This document shows positions 43,501 through 51,540 of a stretch of 64,000 nt of DNA, one piece after another. The stretch is taken from assembly GCA_963662895.1 (NCBI GenBank), contig OY759982.1:3100001-3164000 (forward strand), given 5' to 3'. Positions within the stretch are counted from its first letter, which is position 1. Each line of letters opens with the position of its first letter. Below the pieces are notes generated by a model that saw only the letters and a program-made list of their open reading frames with translations, did not search any database and had not been told where the DNA came from. The position numbers and the translations under genes are program-made. Source of the DNA: GWE2-42-39 sp963662895. GTDB taxonomy: Bacteria > Bacteroidota > Bacteroidia > Bacteroidales > Prolixibacteraceae.

Positions 43501-44111
43501 TGCAGTATTGGATTAAAGACGGTAATGGATGGAAAACAACTGAAAATTTCTCTGATGTTACAGCAGACGATTATCAATATTGTGGCACTGCTTTACCAAA
43601 AGTCTATGGCTCTATTACCAATAGTTTCAATTTCCATAATTTTGATTTATCATTTATGTGGTATGCATCGTTTGGGTCTAAAATGTATGACTATGTATAC
43701 CTTGAACGGACAACAGAACGCGATGGTGTAGGATTAATTCAAGACTTAATAGACGGTAAAGTATGGATGCAGGAAGGAGATAATGCGAAATTTCCGCGCT
43801 GGTCGGCATCTGATTACTCAAGTACACGTAAAGCCTCTGATTTCTATCTGTTTAAAAACGACTTCTATCGTTTGAGAAATTTAACATTGGGATATACCCT
43901 GCCCAAAAGATTGATAAAGAAAGCAGGGGTGGCAAATCTGCGTATTTATTTATCTGGGGATAACTTATTTACATTTGGACCAGCAGCCAAGCGTTATACA
44001 GAGCCGGAAACCGGTGTTCAGGGGAACAACTATAATGGAAATGCAAATACCGATAGAGGTATTCAAGGTTCAAGAAGAGTATATATGGGTGGCATTCAGG
44101 TTTCATTTTAA
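40518..44111 (+). CDS. SusC/RagA-family TonB-dependent transporter with STN domain
   Basis: A 1197-residue transporter. The signal region is LTLFLIIVAVFSSSAATYGQ, the STN domain starts LDLTIKNGQIREILSQIEDQ, the regulatory domain is TITGKITDSTSQPLPGVTVL, and the plug carries QIRGVSSMSGESTPLYVVDG and DATAASLYGSRAANGVVVIT. The barrel ends RRVYMGGIQVSF. It belongs with the adjacent SusD and the sigma/FecR pair. No glycoside hydrolase, lyase or peptidase gene lies in this locus, so the nutrient is unknown. Confidence 0.96.
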   Translation: MKKKCNEPEPGYSRFKKFMLAMRLTLFLIIVAVFSSSAATYGQTTKLDLTIKNGQIREILSQIEDQSEYSFMYDNNQIDVSKKVSVDMKSSSIENILNEIFKGAEVTYRIIDRHIMLYPEKSFQLSQQKTTITGKITDSTSQPLPGVTVLVKGTSQGVVTDIDGNYSLANVPGDATLVFSFIGMKTQEIPVAGKTVLNVMMKSEMKDIDEVMVIAYGTTKKSTFTGSAASINSDQIEKISGTGFMETLQGMSAGVNIANYEGNPGGDTRIQIRGVSSMSGESTPLYVVDGMPYDGQLNSISPSDIESMTILKDATAASLYGSRAANGVVVITTKKGKKGSAPVVNFRAAIGTSDNAVKNPTKANPYQQLMNTWTAVYNDQYYVNGLDAGEAGDYASSTLLPHLVNARTNSDGETVYVTPFAWTGDASNYVLHDGAGNCYTNPNLEMVWDEDDYDWYGAVFSRKLRQDYSLDVSGSSGNGKTNYYTSASYLNDKGYGNSQYYKRYSFRAKVNTEIASWLSMGGNLAYSYSRQNVSGATRALVFSNTLNSPWLRNADNTDWYYSQKTGERMYDFGQNNAHFFGIHVLNNGGDYWDNPNDEDFNCNENSMITAQYFADLTLPKNFKFKTALNLDDIIRNEYTYGSAVHGSGQMEPYGVTVMTSGGSASRTNYKTVSLTWNNILTWDKSIKDHNFSAMLGQEFYSNNRQYNYGYGEGIMQIGQYELASTTTNFSVDSYRNKYTLLSFFGKAKYNYLNKYYMSASIRRDGSSRFSKDSRWGNFFSVGASWRISKENFMEDIPWLDNLALRGSYGTSGNDKLITRDTSNGTSGDEILYAYQGYYDSDDLYGSAGYKQTTIPTSNLKWEKNQQLNLAIDFGVYNRLNGTIEYFSKKAKDLLYYRTLPLSAQVGDAEGINTNIGDVKNSGVEITLNANAIQNRHLVWNINLNLSTLKNEVTNLPGGAYTYTLRTAGYKLEEGHSLYEFYMPKNAGVNPDNGNMQYWIKDGNGWKTTENFSDVTADDYQYCGTALPKVYGSITNSFNFHNFDLSFMWYASFGSKMYDYVYLERTTERDGVGLIQDLIDGKVWMQEGDNAKFPRWSASDYSSTRKASDFYLFKNDFYRLRNLTLGYTLPKRLIKKAGVANLRIYLSGDNLFTFGPAAKRYTEPETGVQGNNYNGNANTDRGIQGSRRVYMGGIQVSF

Positions 44112-44125
44112 AAACGTAATTTTTT

Positions 44126-45781
44126 ATGAAAAGATTATATAAAATAATTAAGAATTTATTATTTGCCGGATTGATTTTGTCGGCAAGTGCCTGTAGTGAA
44201 GAATTAACGACTAATTCATCTACTGCGATTGACTCGGAAGTGGTTCTTTCAAGCACAACGGGATTAAATATGGTTTTGAGATCAGCCTACCATTATTTCT
44301 TAATGAATGGAGAGGACGGTGATGATAGTCAAAATGAGGCTTGTTATGCAGGTGTTCCTGGTTATTGTATGTATTATGATTTAGGCGGCGCTGATATTGT
44401 TAGTACAACCAACTATGGTGGCTCTGTTGTGAACAGTTATCGTTTTGCCCCGGAACGTACCCAGTCCAGTGGCGATTATGCAGGTAAGATTTGGTCAACT
44501 ATGTACAAAACGATCAATCAAGTCAATACTATTATTGATGCTCTTCCGGATGCAACTGGTGATGATAATGAAAAAGATGCAATTGAAGGTCAATGTCTTG
44601 CAATGCGTGGTGTTTGTTATTTTCATTTGATTATGAATTATCAGCAAACATATGCCATCGCAGCAAATGAACGCGGAGTCATTTTACGTACATCATCTTC
44701 TGAAAAGTCGGATCTGGGCTTTTCAACAGTGCAGGAATGTTACGATCAAATCCTTAAAGATTTAAAAAGTGCCAAAACTTTATTGGCAGATTATGACCGC
44801 GATAATGAAATGTGGAGAATTAATGCAGATGTTGTTTCCGGTGAATTAGCACGGGTGTATCAGGTAATGGGAGACTGGGAAAATGCATTATCCGAAGCTC
44901 AGACTGTTTATGAAAAATATCAAACATTAATGACAGGGAATGAGTGGTGCAGCGGTTTTAGCAGCTTAATTAGCGATGGATGCGAAGAACTTGTTTGGGG
45001 ATTAGAGTATACAAATGTTTCCAATATTTCATCTAACACAGAATTTAATTATTGGTATAATCAAGATCCAAGCTATGGCGAAGCCATGACCGCCGGGCCA
45101 ATCTACTGTTTTATCAATCTTTTTGTTGACGAAAAATACGTTGATTTATTTGACGATTCTGATTATCGCGGTGGAAAAGTAACAAAAACGGCTGATGTAA
45201 CAGATGAAGATGAAACAGGACAGATGTTTTGGCATAGAACCAATAATGGAAGTTCGGAAATTGCCAGCAAATGGGCATATAATAAATTCAAATATTATGG
45301 AGATGCCAATGGTGCTGTACAAGGGAATACATATCCTGAATTTCCTTTGATGCGTAGCTCTGAAATGTTGTTGATCATGGCTGAGGCCGAAGCTAATTTG
45401 AGTCACACGCCTAAGGCATTATCTTATCTGAACGACTTGCAATCTGCCCGTGAAGTAAGTACATTGACAACGACCACTTCAAAAGACGAATTATTGGAAG
45501 AAATCTATATAGAACGTCGTAAAGAATTGCTCGGTGAAGGTGTTACAGGAATGTATGATTTATTGCGTTTACAACAGCCTTTATATCGCTACGAATCTTC
45601 GGCCGGACACTATTCATGGGGTATGACATATTTGGATGGTTACAATGCTTCAGATGAAGAACCGTATGGTATGTTGCCATCGAACGATTATCGTTTTATA
45701 TGTCAAATTCCAAAATTGGAAATTGCAAATAATGAAGCGATAAGCGACTCAGACCAAAATCCATTTAGTGGAACTGAATAA
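44126..45781 (+). CDS. SusD/RagB-family surface lipoprotein
   Basis: A 551-residue lipoprotein (C23 in LILSASACSEE). SusD signatures are IWSTMYKTINQVNTIIDALP, QCLAMRGVCYFHLIMNYQQT, PLMRSSEMLLIMAEAEANLS and IYIERRKELLGEGVTGMYDL. It starts 14 bases after susC. The acidic, glycine-rich N-terminal part differs from the first SusD, which points to a different substrate. Confidence 0.95.
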   Translation: MKRLYKIIKNLLFAGLILSASACSEELTTNSSTAIDSEVVLSSTTGLNMVLRSAYHYFLMNGEDGDDSQNEACYAGVPGYCMYYDLGGADIVSTTNYGGSVVNSYRFAPERTQSSGDYAGKIWSTMYKTINQVNTIIDALPDATGDDNEKDAIEGQCLAMRGVCYFHLIMNYQQTYAIAANERGVILRTSSSEKSDLGFSTVQECYDQILKDLKSAKTLLADYDRDNEMWRINADVVSGELARVYQVMGDWENALSEAQTVYEKYQTLMTGNEWCSGFSSLISDGCEELVWGLEYTNVSNISSNTEFNYWYNQDPSYGEAMTAGPIYCFINLFVDEKYVDLFDDSDYRGGKVTKTADVTDEDETGQMFWHRTNNGSSEIASKWAYNKFKYYGDANGAVQGNTYPEFPLMRSSEMLLIMAEAEANLSHTPKALSYLNDLQSAREVSTLTTTTSKDELLEEIYIERRKELLGEGVTGMYDLLRLQQPLYRYESSAGHYSWGMTYLDGYNASDEEPYGMLPSNDYRFICQIPKLEIANNEAISDSDQNPFSGTE

Positions 45782-45834
45782 GATAGCAAGTTCCAAAATA
45801 GTAACTTCTACTTTAACAGAATCCTTCAAAATCG

Positions 45835-45885
45835 AAAAATCGATCCGTTTTACCCTAAGCCCCAAGGGGAACCGGATCGATTTTT
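45835..45885 (+). terminator. Terminator after the second susCD pair
   Basis: AAAAATCGATCCG (45835-45847) pairs perfectly with CGGATCGATTTTT (45873-45885); an inner CCCC/GGGG stem extends it. The 3' arm ends in a T-run. It lies about 55 bases after the susD stop. Confidence 0.88.
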
Positions 45886-46002
45886 CTGATTTCTTCCCTT
45901 GGGGTTGAGGTATAAAATAATAACATAAAACCATCCCGAAGGGTCAATATTTTGTTGTACATCCGCGACAGAGTTGTTATCATGCCAATTATAAAAATTG
46001 CC

Positions 46003-46010
46003 TATTTTTG
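46003..46010 (+). promoter_or_regulatory. Bacteroidota -7 box upstream of lipoate ligase
   Basis: TATTTTTG matches the TAnnTTTG consensus fully and lies 19 bases before the chosen ATG at 46029. No convincing -33 TTTG is seen at the correct spacing. Its position implies a short leader and argues against the upstream in-frame ATG at 46008. Confidence 0.6.
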
Positions 46011-46028
46011 CACGAAATTTTATTTCTT

Positions 46029-47015
46029 ATGCTGATTATTGATTCACCGTCCAGCGACGCTTATTTTAATATTGCTTCCGAAGAGTTTATACTGAATAAA
46101 TACCCGGAGGAAGAAATTTTCCTTTTATATGTAAATGCTCCGTCGATTATTGTCGGGCGTTTTCAGAATACACTGGCCGAAATTAACCTGAACTATGTTA
46201 ACGCGAATAAAATTAAGGTTGTACGGCGCATGTCGGGAGGAGGGGCCGTTTATCATGATCAGGGGAATCTGAATTTTTCGTTTCATACGCCATTGGGGAA
46301 CAACGATTTTTTGGATTTCTCAAAGTTTACCAAACCGGTAGTTGACTTGTTAAACGGACTGAATGTTCCGGCCCGTCTGGAAGGACGAAATGATTTACTG
46401 GTTGACGGGAAAAAATTCAGCGGAAACGCGAAACAGGCCCGGAATGGGAAAATGATTCAGCACGGAACGATTTTGCTGAATTCAGAAATGACGGTTTTGG
46501 GCAATGCTTTAAAAGTTAATCCTTTAAAATTTAAAGATAAAGCTGTTAAATCGGCCCGTGCCCGTGTAACCAATCTTATTGAGTACTTACCCCAGGGAAC
46601 AACGGTTGACAGTTTTAAGGCATTACTTGTTGAGCAGATCATAAAAGATAACAAGCCGGCAACCACCATTCATTGTTTGACGCCCGGAGAAATAGCAGGT
46701 ATTAAAAAACTGGCCGATGAGAAATACAGCACCTGGGACTGGAATTTTGGCACTTCGCCGGCTTATAATTTCAACAAAGCCATTAAAGTTACAGCTGGCT
46801 TTATCGAATTACACCTCGATGTGAAAAAGGGGATGATTCAACATGCCAGAATTTTCGGTGATTTCTTTGCCTCTATGCCCATTGAAAAACTGGAAAAAAA
46901 ATTTGTGGGTGTGAAACATGAAACGGAAGCCATTCAGCAGGTACTTTCGGGCGTTGACCTTACCGGATATTTTGGGCCTGTCAGGTTAAAAGACATACTT
47001 GAATTGTTTGGGTAA
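46029..47015 (+). CDS. lplA: Lipoate-protein ligase A family protein
   Basis: From the ATG at 46029 (MLIIDSPSSDAYFNIASEEF) it has 328 residues. The lipoate-binding loop VRRMSGGGAVYHDQGNLNFS, the LEGRNDLLVDGKKFSGNAKQ segment and a C-terminal accessory domain (from about residue 240) match LplA. The enzyme attaches lipoate to the E2 and H proteins of 2-oxoacid dehydrogenase and glycine cleavage systems using ATP. An in-frame ATG at 46008 overlaps the promoter box and is unlikely. The symbol is given on family level. Confidence 0.9.
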   Translation: MLIIDSPSSDAYFNIASEEFILNKYPEEEIFLLYVNAPSIIVGRFQNTLAEINLNYVNANKIKVVRRMSGGGAVYHDQGNLNFSFHTPLGNNDFLDFSKFTKPVVDLLNGLNVPARLEGRNDLLVDGKKFSGNAKQARNGKMIQHGTILLNSEMTVLGNALKVNPLKFKDKAVKSARARVTNLIEYLPQGTTVDSFKALLVEQIIKDNKPATTIHCLTPGEIAGIKKLADEKYSTWDWNFGTSPAYNFNKAIKVTAGFIELHLDVKKGMIQHARIFGDFFASMPIEKLEKKFVGVKHETEAIQQVLSGVDLTGYFGPVRLKDILELFG

Positions 47016-47029
47016 ATCTGTATAGTGAA

Positions 47030-47140
47030 ACAAATACTAAACATCTCTTTTTTCAGCATTTCATCATTCCCGGCCATATAACTGCACTGCTTTTTTTGAC
47101 GAACTACCGTGGCCGGGGTTTTCTTCGTTCACTCTTTCCC
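47030..47140 (-). repeat. Short remnant of the dispersed 879-bp repeat family (reverse orientation)
   Basis: Read on the minus strand, this contains CCGGCCACGGTAGTTCGTC, a CAGTGCAGTTATATGGCCGG block and AATGATGAAATGCTGAAAAA. These match the junction segment seen at about 53810-53900 and 55128-55240. It is an isolated piece in the gap between lplA and the DUF2723 gene. Confidence 0.7.
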
Positions 47141-47244
47141 GGGGTTACGCTCCTGAAATCTCTTTTTTATATGCTATTTTTTCCAAATTTCATGAACTTT
47201 TCGTTTTTTAGGTGTACTATTGAAGGTACATAAAAAAAACGGGC

Positions 47245-50226
47245 ATGAATTTTTCGAAAAGGAATACCCTTGCAGGCTGGGTTGTTTTTGCCATTGCTTT
47301 GCTGGTCTACACTCTGACCCTTGAACCTACCCTCAGTTTATGGGATTGCGGCGAATTTTTAGTTTCAGCGTATAAACTGGAAATAAATCACTCACCTGGA
47401 AGTCCGTTTTTCATGTTACTGGGACGGCTTTTTTCACTTTTCAGTTTCGGGCATCCTGAAAAAGCAGCTTTTGCCATTAACATGGTTTCGGCAGTGTCAT
47501 CCGCGGCAACAGTCATGTTTTTGTTTTGGACTATCAGTTGGCTGATCTTAAAAATACCGGGACGTAAATATCCTGATGGTTTGGTACTGGCAGCTTCAGG
47601 AATAGGTGCCCTTGCATATGCTTTTACCGATTCGTTCTGGTTCTCGGCTGTCGAGGCCGAGGTATATGCCTTGTCGTCCTTGTTTTCGGCAGCCATTTTA
47701 TGGGCGGCTACCAAATGGGAACGCGAAGCTGATAAACCGTATTCCAATCGATGGATTGTTCTTGTCTTTTTCCTGATCGGACTTTCAACAGGGGTACATT
47801 TATTAAATTTATTGGTGATACCAACGGCTGCACTGATCTGGTATTTCCGGAAATATAACTATTCAGCAAAGGGATTGTTCGTAACGATCATTGCATCAGG
47901 TGCGGGTATTTTATTTCTGATGAAAATATTTATCCCGGGCATTCTCGATTTATCAAAGGGACTGGAACTGCTGTGTGTAAATAATTTGCACTTGCCTGTA
48001 AATACAGGTTTAATGATATACCTGGGACTGATCGTCGCGTTACTGGCCGGAGGGATGGTTTTCAGTATAAAGAAAAATTATCAGACTCTGAACCTGGTAT
48101 TGTTATGTACATTTTTCCTGCTGATTGGCTATTCATCGTATGTAACGACAATGATCCGCTCGGCAGCCAATCCGCCGGTTGACCAGGGTAACCCTGAAAC
48201 TACCTTTAATTTGCTGAATTACCTGAACCGCGAGCAATATGGTTCCCGGCCTGTTTTATATGGCCCCACATTTGGTTCGGTAGTAAACGGAGTTAAAAGT
48301 CGTTACACATACAAATATGTGGATGGGAAATACATCCGTTCGGAAATGATCCCGAAGGTATATTACGATGATCATACCACAGGTATTTTCCCGCGTTTAT
48401 ACAGCAATGAAAAAGAACATCAGAAAGCTTACCGCCAGTGGGTTGATATAAGAGGCAGGAGAGTTACTGCTAAAGATTTTAACGGGGAACAAACCCAAAC
48501 GCTGATACCTACTTTCGAAGAAAATTTGATGTTTTTTCTGAGTTATCAGTTGGGATATATGTATTTCCGGTATTTCATGTGGAATTTTGCTGGCCGGCAG
48601 AATGATATTCAGGGGCTTGGAGAGATGACAACAGGAAACTGGCAATCGGGCATTCCGTTTATCGATGCATGGCGGCTTGGTCCGCAGGATGGTTTACCTG
48701 ACGAAATGAAAAATAATAAAGCCCGTAATTCGTATTATTTTCTTCCCCTTTTGCTGGGCCTGATTGGTCTCGTATTTCATTATAAAACCGATATGCAGCA
48801 GTTCTTCGGGATGTTGCTTTTATTCCTGTTGATGAGCGTGGGACTGGTGATATACTTAAATGAAGTGCCCATTACCCCGCGTGAGCGTGATTACGTATAT
48901 GTTGGCTCGTTTTATGTGTTTTGCATCTGGATAGGAATGGGAGTTCCGGCGCTTTTTAGCAGGCTTCGAAAATATACAGGAAAAAAAACGGCACTGATAG
49001 TTTCTGCTGTTGCCGGGCTGCTGGCCGGACCGTTCATCCTGATCAGCCAGAATTACGACGATCATGACCGTTCGGGTCGTTACACGGCACGTGATCTGGC
49101 CAGGAATTACCTGGAGTCGTGCAAGCCCAATGCCATCTTGTTTACACATGCTGATAATGATACTTATCCGTTGTGGTATTGCCAGGAAGTGGAAGGTATC
49201 CGTAAAGACGTGCGGGTTGTGGTGATGCCATATCTGAACGCGGGTTGGTATATCGAACAGTTGCAACGAAAAATATACGATAACAAAGGGTTGCAGTTTT
49301 CCATCCCGTTAAAGAAATACCAGTCGGGAGAAGTCGATTATTTATACGTGATACCCAAAATAAAAACAGAACAGCGGCTTGAAGATGTCCTGGATTTTAT
49401 TGCCAGTGATTCGGCCAAAACCAAGCTGGAAAGCCGCGATTCGGAGATGGTTGATTATATCCCGGTTGATAAGGTTAGCGTTCAGACATCTGATGGCCGG
49501 ACGATTCCGGTTAACTTTAACAAAAAGGCGCTGACCAAAGGTGATATTGCATTATGGGATATTATTGCCAATAACCGGGGACGGCGTCCTGTTTATTTTT
49601 CTTCCTGGGCCGATCCTGAACAATACGGTCTCGGTAATTATATCCGTTGCGACGGGTTGGTATTTAACCTGAACCCGGAATATTATGAAAGCGGGGGAAT
49701 AATGGATATGGGAAGGATTGCCCCGGAAGAGGCTTACCAAAACCTGATGAAAAAATGCAATTGGGCAAACCTTCAGGATAAATCAGTATATTTTGACTGG
49801 CACCACCGGCGGATGCTGGCCAGTATGCAGGTACGGAACGCTTTCTCGCGTTTGGCAAAAAAACTGGTGGAACAAGGACAGGTAAAAAAAGCTTTTGAAG
49901 TATTGGAGGAAAGCAGGAAAAGTATTTCACTTGATCATTGGATGATTGATCTTCCTGCGGTACAAATGACCGGGATTTATTTCGAAGCCGGGAAGAATGA
50001 GCCCGGGATGGAGTATACACAATCGGTTTTAAACAATTTGAAACAATGGCTTGACTACTATATATCGATGGATGCTTACTATTTCAACCGTGTTTTTACC
50101 GATTTTCGCTATAAATTATATTTATACCAGGAACTGATTAATTCGATTGACGGGCATGCCCCGGAAGAATGGATAAAAGAAATAAAATCCGATTTTCTGG
50201 AATATGCAGAAATCCTGAAAGGCTAA
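47245..50226 (+). CDS. DUF2723 multi-pass membrane protein (putative protein O-mannosyltransferase-like GT-C family)
   Basis: A 993-residue protein. The N-terminal region LEPTLSLWDCGEFLVSAYKL and INHSPGSPFFMLLGRLFSLF is the conserved start of DUF2723 and includes the acidic residues expected near a GT-C active site. About ten membrane helices follow up to residue 620, then a soluble region with FTHADNDTYPLWYCQEVEGI. The family is common in Bacteroidota and is thought to glycosylate exported proteins; that assignment is general knowledge, not visible here. It is monocistronic. Confidence 0.88.
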   Translation: MNFSKRNTLAGWVVFAIALLVYTLTLEPTLSLWDCGEFLVSAYKLEINHSPGSPFFMLLGRLFSLFSFGHPEKAAFAINMVSAVSSAATVMFLFWTISWLILKIPGRKYPDGLVLAASGIGALAYAFTDSFWFSAVEAEVYALSSLFSAAILWAATKWEREADKPYSNRWIVLVFFLIGLSTGVHLLNLLVIPTAALIWYFRKYNYSAKGLFVTIIASGAGILFLMKIFIPGILDLSKGLELLCVNNLHLPVNTGLMIYLGLIVALLAGGMVFSIKKNYQTLNLVLLCTFFLLIGYSSYVTTMIRSAANPPVDQGNPETTFNLLNYLNREQYGSRPVLYGPTFGSVVNGVKSRYTYKYVDGKYIRSEMIPKVYYDDHTTGIFPRLYSNEKEHQKAYRQWVDIRGRRVTAKDFNGEQTQTLIPTFEENLMFFLSYQLGYMYFRYFMWNFAGRQNDIQGLGEMTTGNWQSGIPFIDAWRLGPQDGLPDEMKNNKARNSYYFLPLLLGLIGLVFHYKTDMQQFFGMLLLFLLMSVGLVIYLNEVPITPRERDYVYVGSFYVFCIWIGMGVPALFSRLRKYTGKKTALIVSAVAGLLAGPFILISQNYDDHDRSGRYTARDLARNYLESCKPNAILFTHADNDTYPLWYCQEVEGIRKDVRVVVMPYLNAGWYIEQLQRKIYDNKGLQFSIPLKKYQSGEVDYLYVIPKIKTEQRLEDVLDFIASDSAKTKLESRDSEMVDYIPVDKVSVQTSDGRTIPVNFNKKALTKGDIALWDIIANNRGRRPVYFSSWADPEQYGLGNYIRCDGLVFNLNPEYYESGGIMDMGRIAPEEAYQNLMKKCNWANLQDKSVYFDWHHRRMLASMQVRNAFSRLAKKLVEQGQVKKAFEVLEESRKSISLDHWMIDLPAVQMTGIYFEAGKNEPGMEYTQSVLNNLKQWLDYYISMDAYYFNRVFTDFRYKLYLYQELINSIDGHAPEEWIKEIKSDFLEYAEILKG

Positions 50227-50261
50227 ACCGCAATATTTGTTTAGATTAGATATCCGGCATC

Positions 50262-50621
50262 TTAAAACAAGGTGTCTTTTCGGTCAGCCTGAATTTCCCG
50301 GGAAAAACGGGCGGTATCCAATACCAGTACTTTTTCAACAAGGGTCGAGTCGCAATTAGTTGGGAAACTTTGTTCCTGCCGGAGTTTGGTATTCATCAGA
50401 GAAAAGAACAGCAGGAAGGATAAAGCTGCTACTTTAACGCCAATACTTTTAAAAGAAAACAGCCATCCTGTAAAACCGGAAAACGAATTTTTACGAAGAT
50501 TCGAATTACTGTTTTTCAGTAAAAAAGCATACATCAACCGGTTTTCAATTTGTGGATTTGGTTTACCAACCCGGTCTTTTTGCATCAATTCGAACAATTT
50601 TTTGTCAATGTTCTTTTCCAT
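50262..50621 (-). CDS. Small single-pass membrane protein, putative anti-sigma-like partner
   Basis: A 119-residue protein with a basic cytoplasmic N-terminus (MEKNIDKKLFELMQKDRVGK), one membrane helix (VKVAALSFLLFFSLM, about residues 62-76) and a short periplasmic tail. It follows the ECF sigma gene by 12 bases, and that placement is typical for anti-sigma factors. No zinc-binding HxxxCxxC motif is present, so the role rests on position only. Confidence 0.65.
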   Translation of the reverse strand: MEKNIDKKLFELMQKDRVGKPNPQIENRLMYAFLLKNSNSNLRKNSFSGFTGWLFSFKSIGVKVAALSFLLFFSLMNTKLRQEQSFPTNCDSTLVEKVLVLDTARFSREIQADRKDTLF

Positions 50622-50633
50622 GATTTACAAGAT

Positions 50634-51209
50634 TTAAAATTCAATTTCATCTTTTAAATAATCCAGTTCGCGGGCCAGTTGTTTCTTTGCATTGTGCAGT
50701 CTCGATTTTACTGTGCCCTCGGCGATGTTCTGTATCCCTGTAATTTCCCTTATTGAAAAACCTTCGCGGTAACGGAGCAGGAATGTGGAACGATGTTCCT
50801 GGTCAAGCCGGTTCAGTGTGTCAAATATTTTTTCAATAAATTGCCCGGTTTCGTGTTCTTTAAAACTTAATTCGTACGTTTCATTCGTTTGCAACTCGTT
50901 GGTAATGGTTTCTCCCCGGATTTCACGTTTCCGGTATTCGTTTTTACACATGTTTCCGGCCAACGAATAAATCCATGTCGAGAATTTATACGCAGGATTA
51001 AAGGCCTCCGGCTTTTCAATAATTTTCATAAACAGTTCCTGAAGAAAATCGTTAGCCAGTTCTTCCGAATTGTTCAGCATCCTGATAAAATAATAGTACA
51101 AACGGTTTTTATAACGGTAGTACAAAAGGTTAAAAGCCTGCTGATCGCCGGCTGCAATCTGTTGCATTAATTTTTCGTCGCTGTATGTGCGTATGTCTTT
51201 ACCCGGCAT
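50634..51209 (-). CDS. ECF RNA polymerase sigma factor (RpoE-like)
   Basis: A 191-residue sigma factor: region 2 in QQAFNLLYYRYKNRLYYYFI and ELANDFLQELFMKIIEKPEA, region 4 in LDQEHRSTFLLRYREGFSIR and AEGTVKSRLHNAKKQLA. It differs from the PUL sigma factors and is not next to a SusC. Its ATG directly follows the stop of the DUF3098-like gene (no gap), and a membrane-protein gene follows it. The trio is probably a stress-type regulatory operon. Confidence 0.92.
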   Translation of the reverse strand: MPGKDIRTYSDEKLMQQIAAGDQQAFNLLYYRYKNRLYYYFIRMLNNSEELANDFLQELFMKIIEKPEAFNPAYKFSTWIYSLAGNMCKNEYRKREIRGETITNELQTNETYELSFKEHETGQFIEKIFDTLNRLDQEHRSTFLLRYREGFSIREITGIQNIAEGTVKSRLHNAKKQLARELDYLKDEIEF

Positions 51210-51476
51210 TTATTCTGTAGTTTTTTTCAAAATCAGCCAAATAAAACCGATATACGAAGCTATAATTATCAGTGGCGACAATGTAATGTGGCGGAAATTA
51301 AACATATCACCGCTCCTTCCGGTACCGCTGTCCTCCGGTCCTGTCATCAGCAGAAAACCACTAATCAGCAGTAGTGTAAAAAAGGCCATCCACCTGTATT
51401 TCTTTGTTCTTGAAAGCATATTCAAATACTCTTCATTCCATTTTTCAATAATACAACTGAAATCAGAAAGGTTCAC
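51210..51476 (-). CDS. DUF3098-like small membrane protein
   Basis: An 88-residue protein with two membrane helices (RWMAFFTLLLISGFLLMTG and LSPLIIIASYIGFIWLILKK) joined by a short loop containing DMFNFRHITLSP. This arrangement and the FLLM..G/FNFRxITL pattern resemble DUF3098. The start is uncertain: ATGs at residue 1 and residue 20 (MLSRTKKYRW) are both possible, and the second gives a more typical size. It is immediately upstream of the ECF sigma gene. Confidence 0.65.
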   Translation of the reverse strand: MNLSDFSCIIEKWNEEYLNMLSRTKKYRWMAFFTLLLISGFLLMTGPEDSGTGRSGDMFNFRHITLSPLIIIASYIGFIWLILKKTTE

Positions 51477-51540
51477 CCAAACGGTAAAAAAAATTGAATG
51501 AATTTATAATCCGGCATTCCATTATTCGGATTATATAAAT

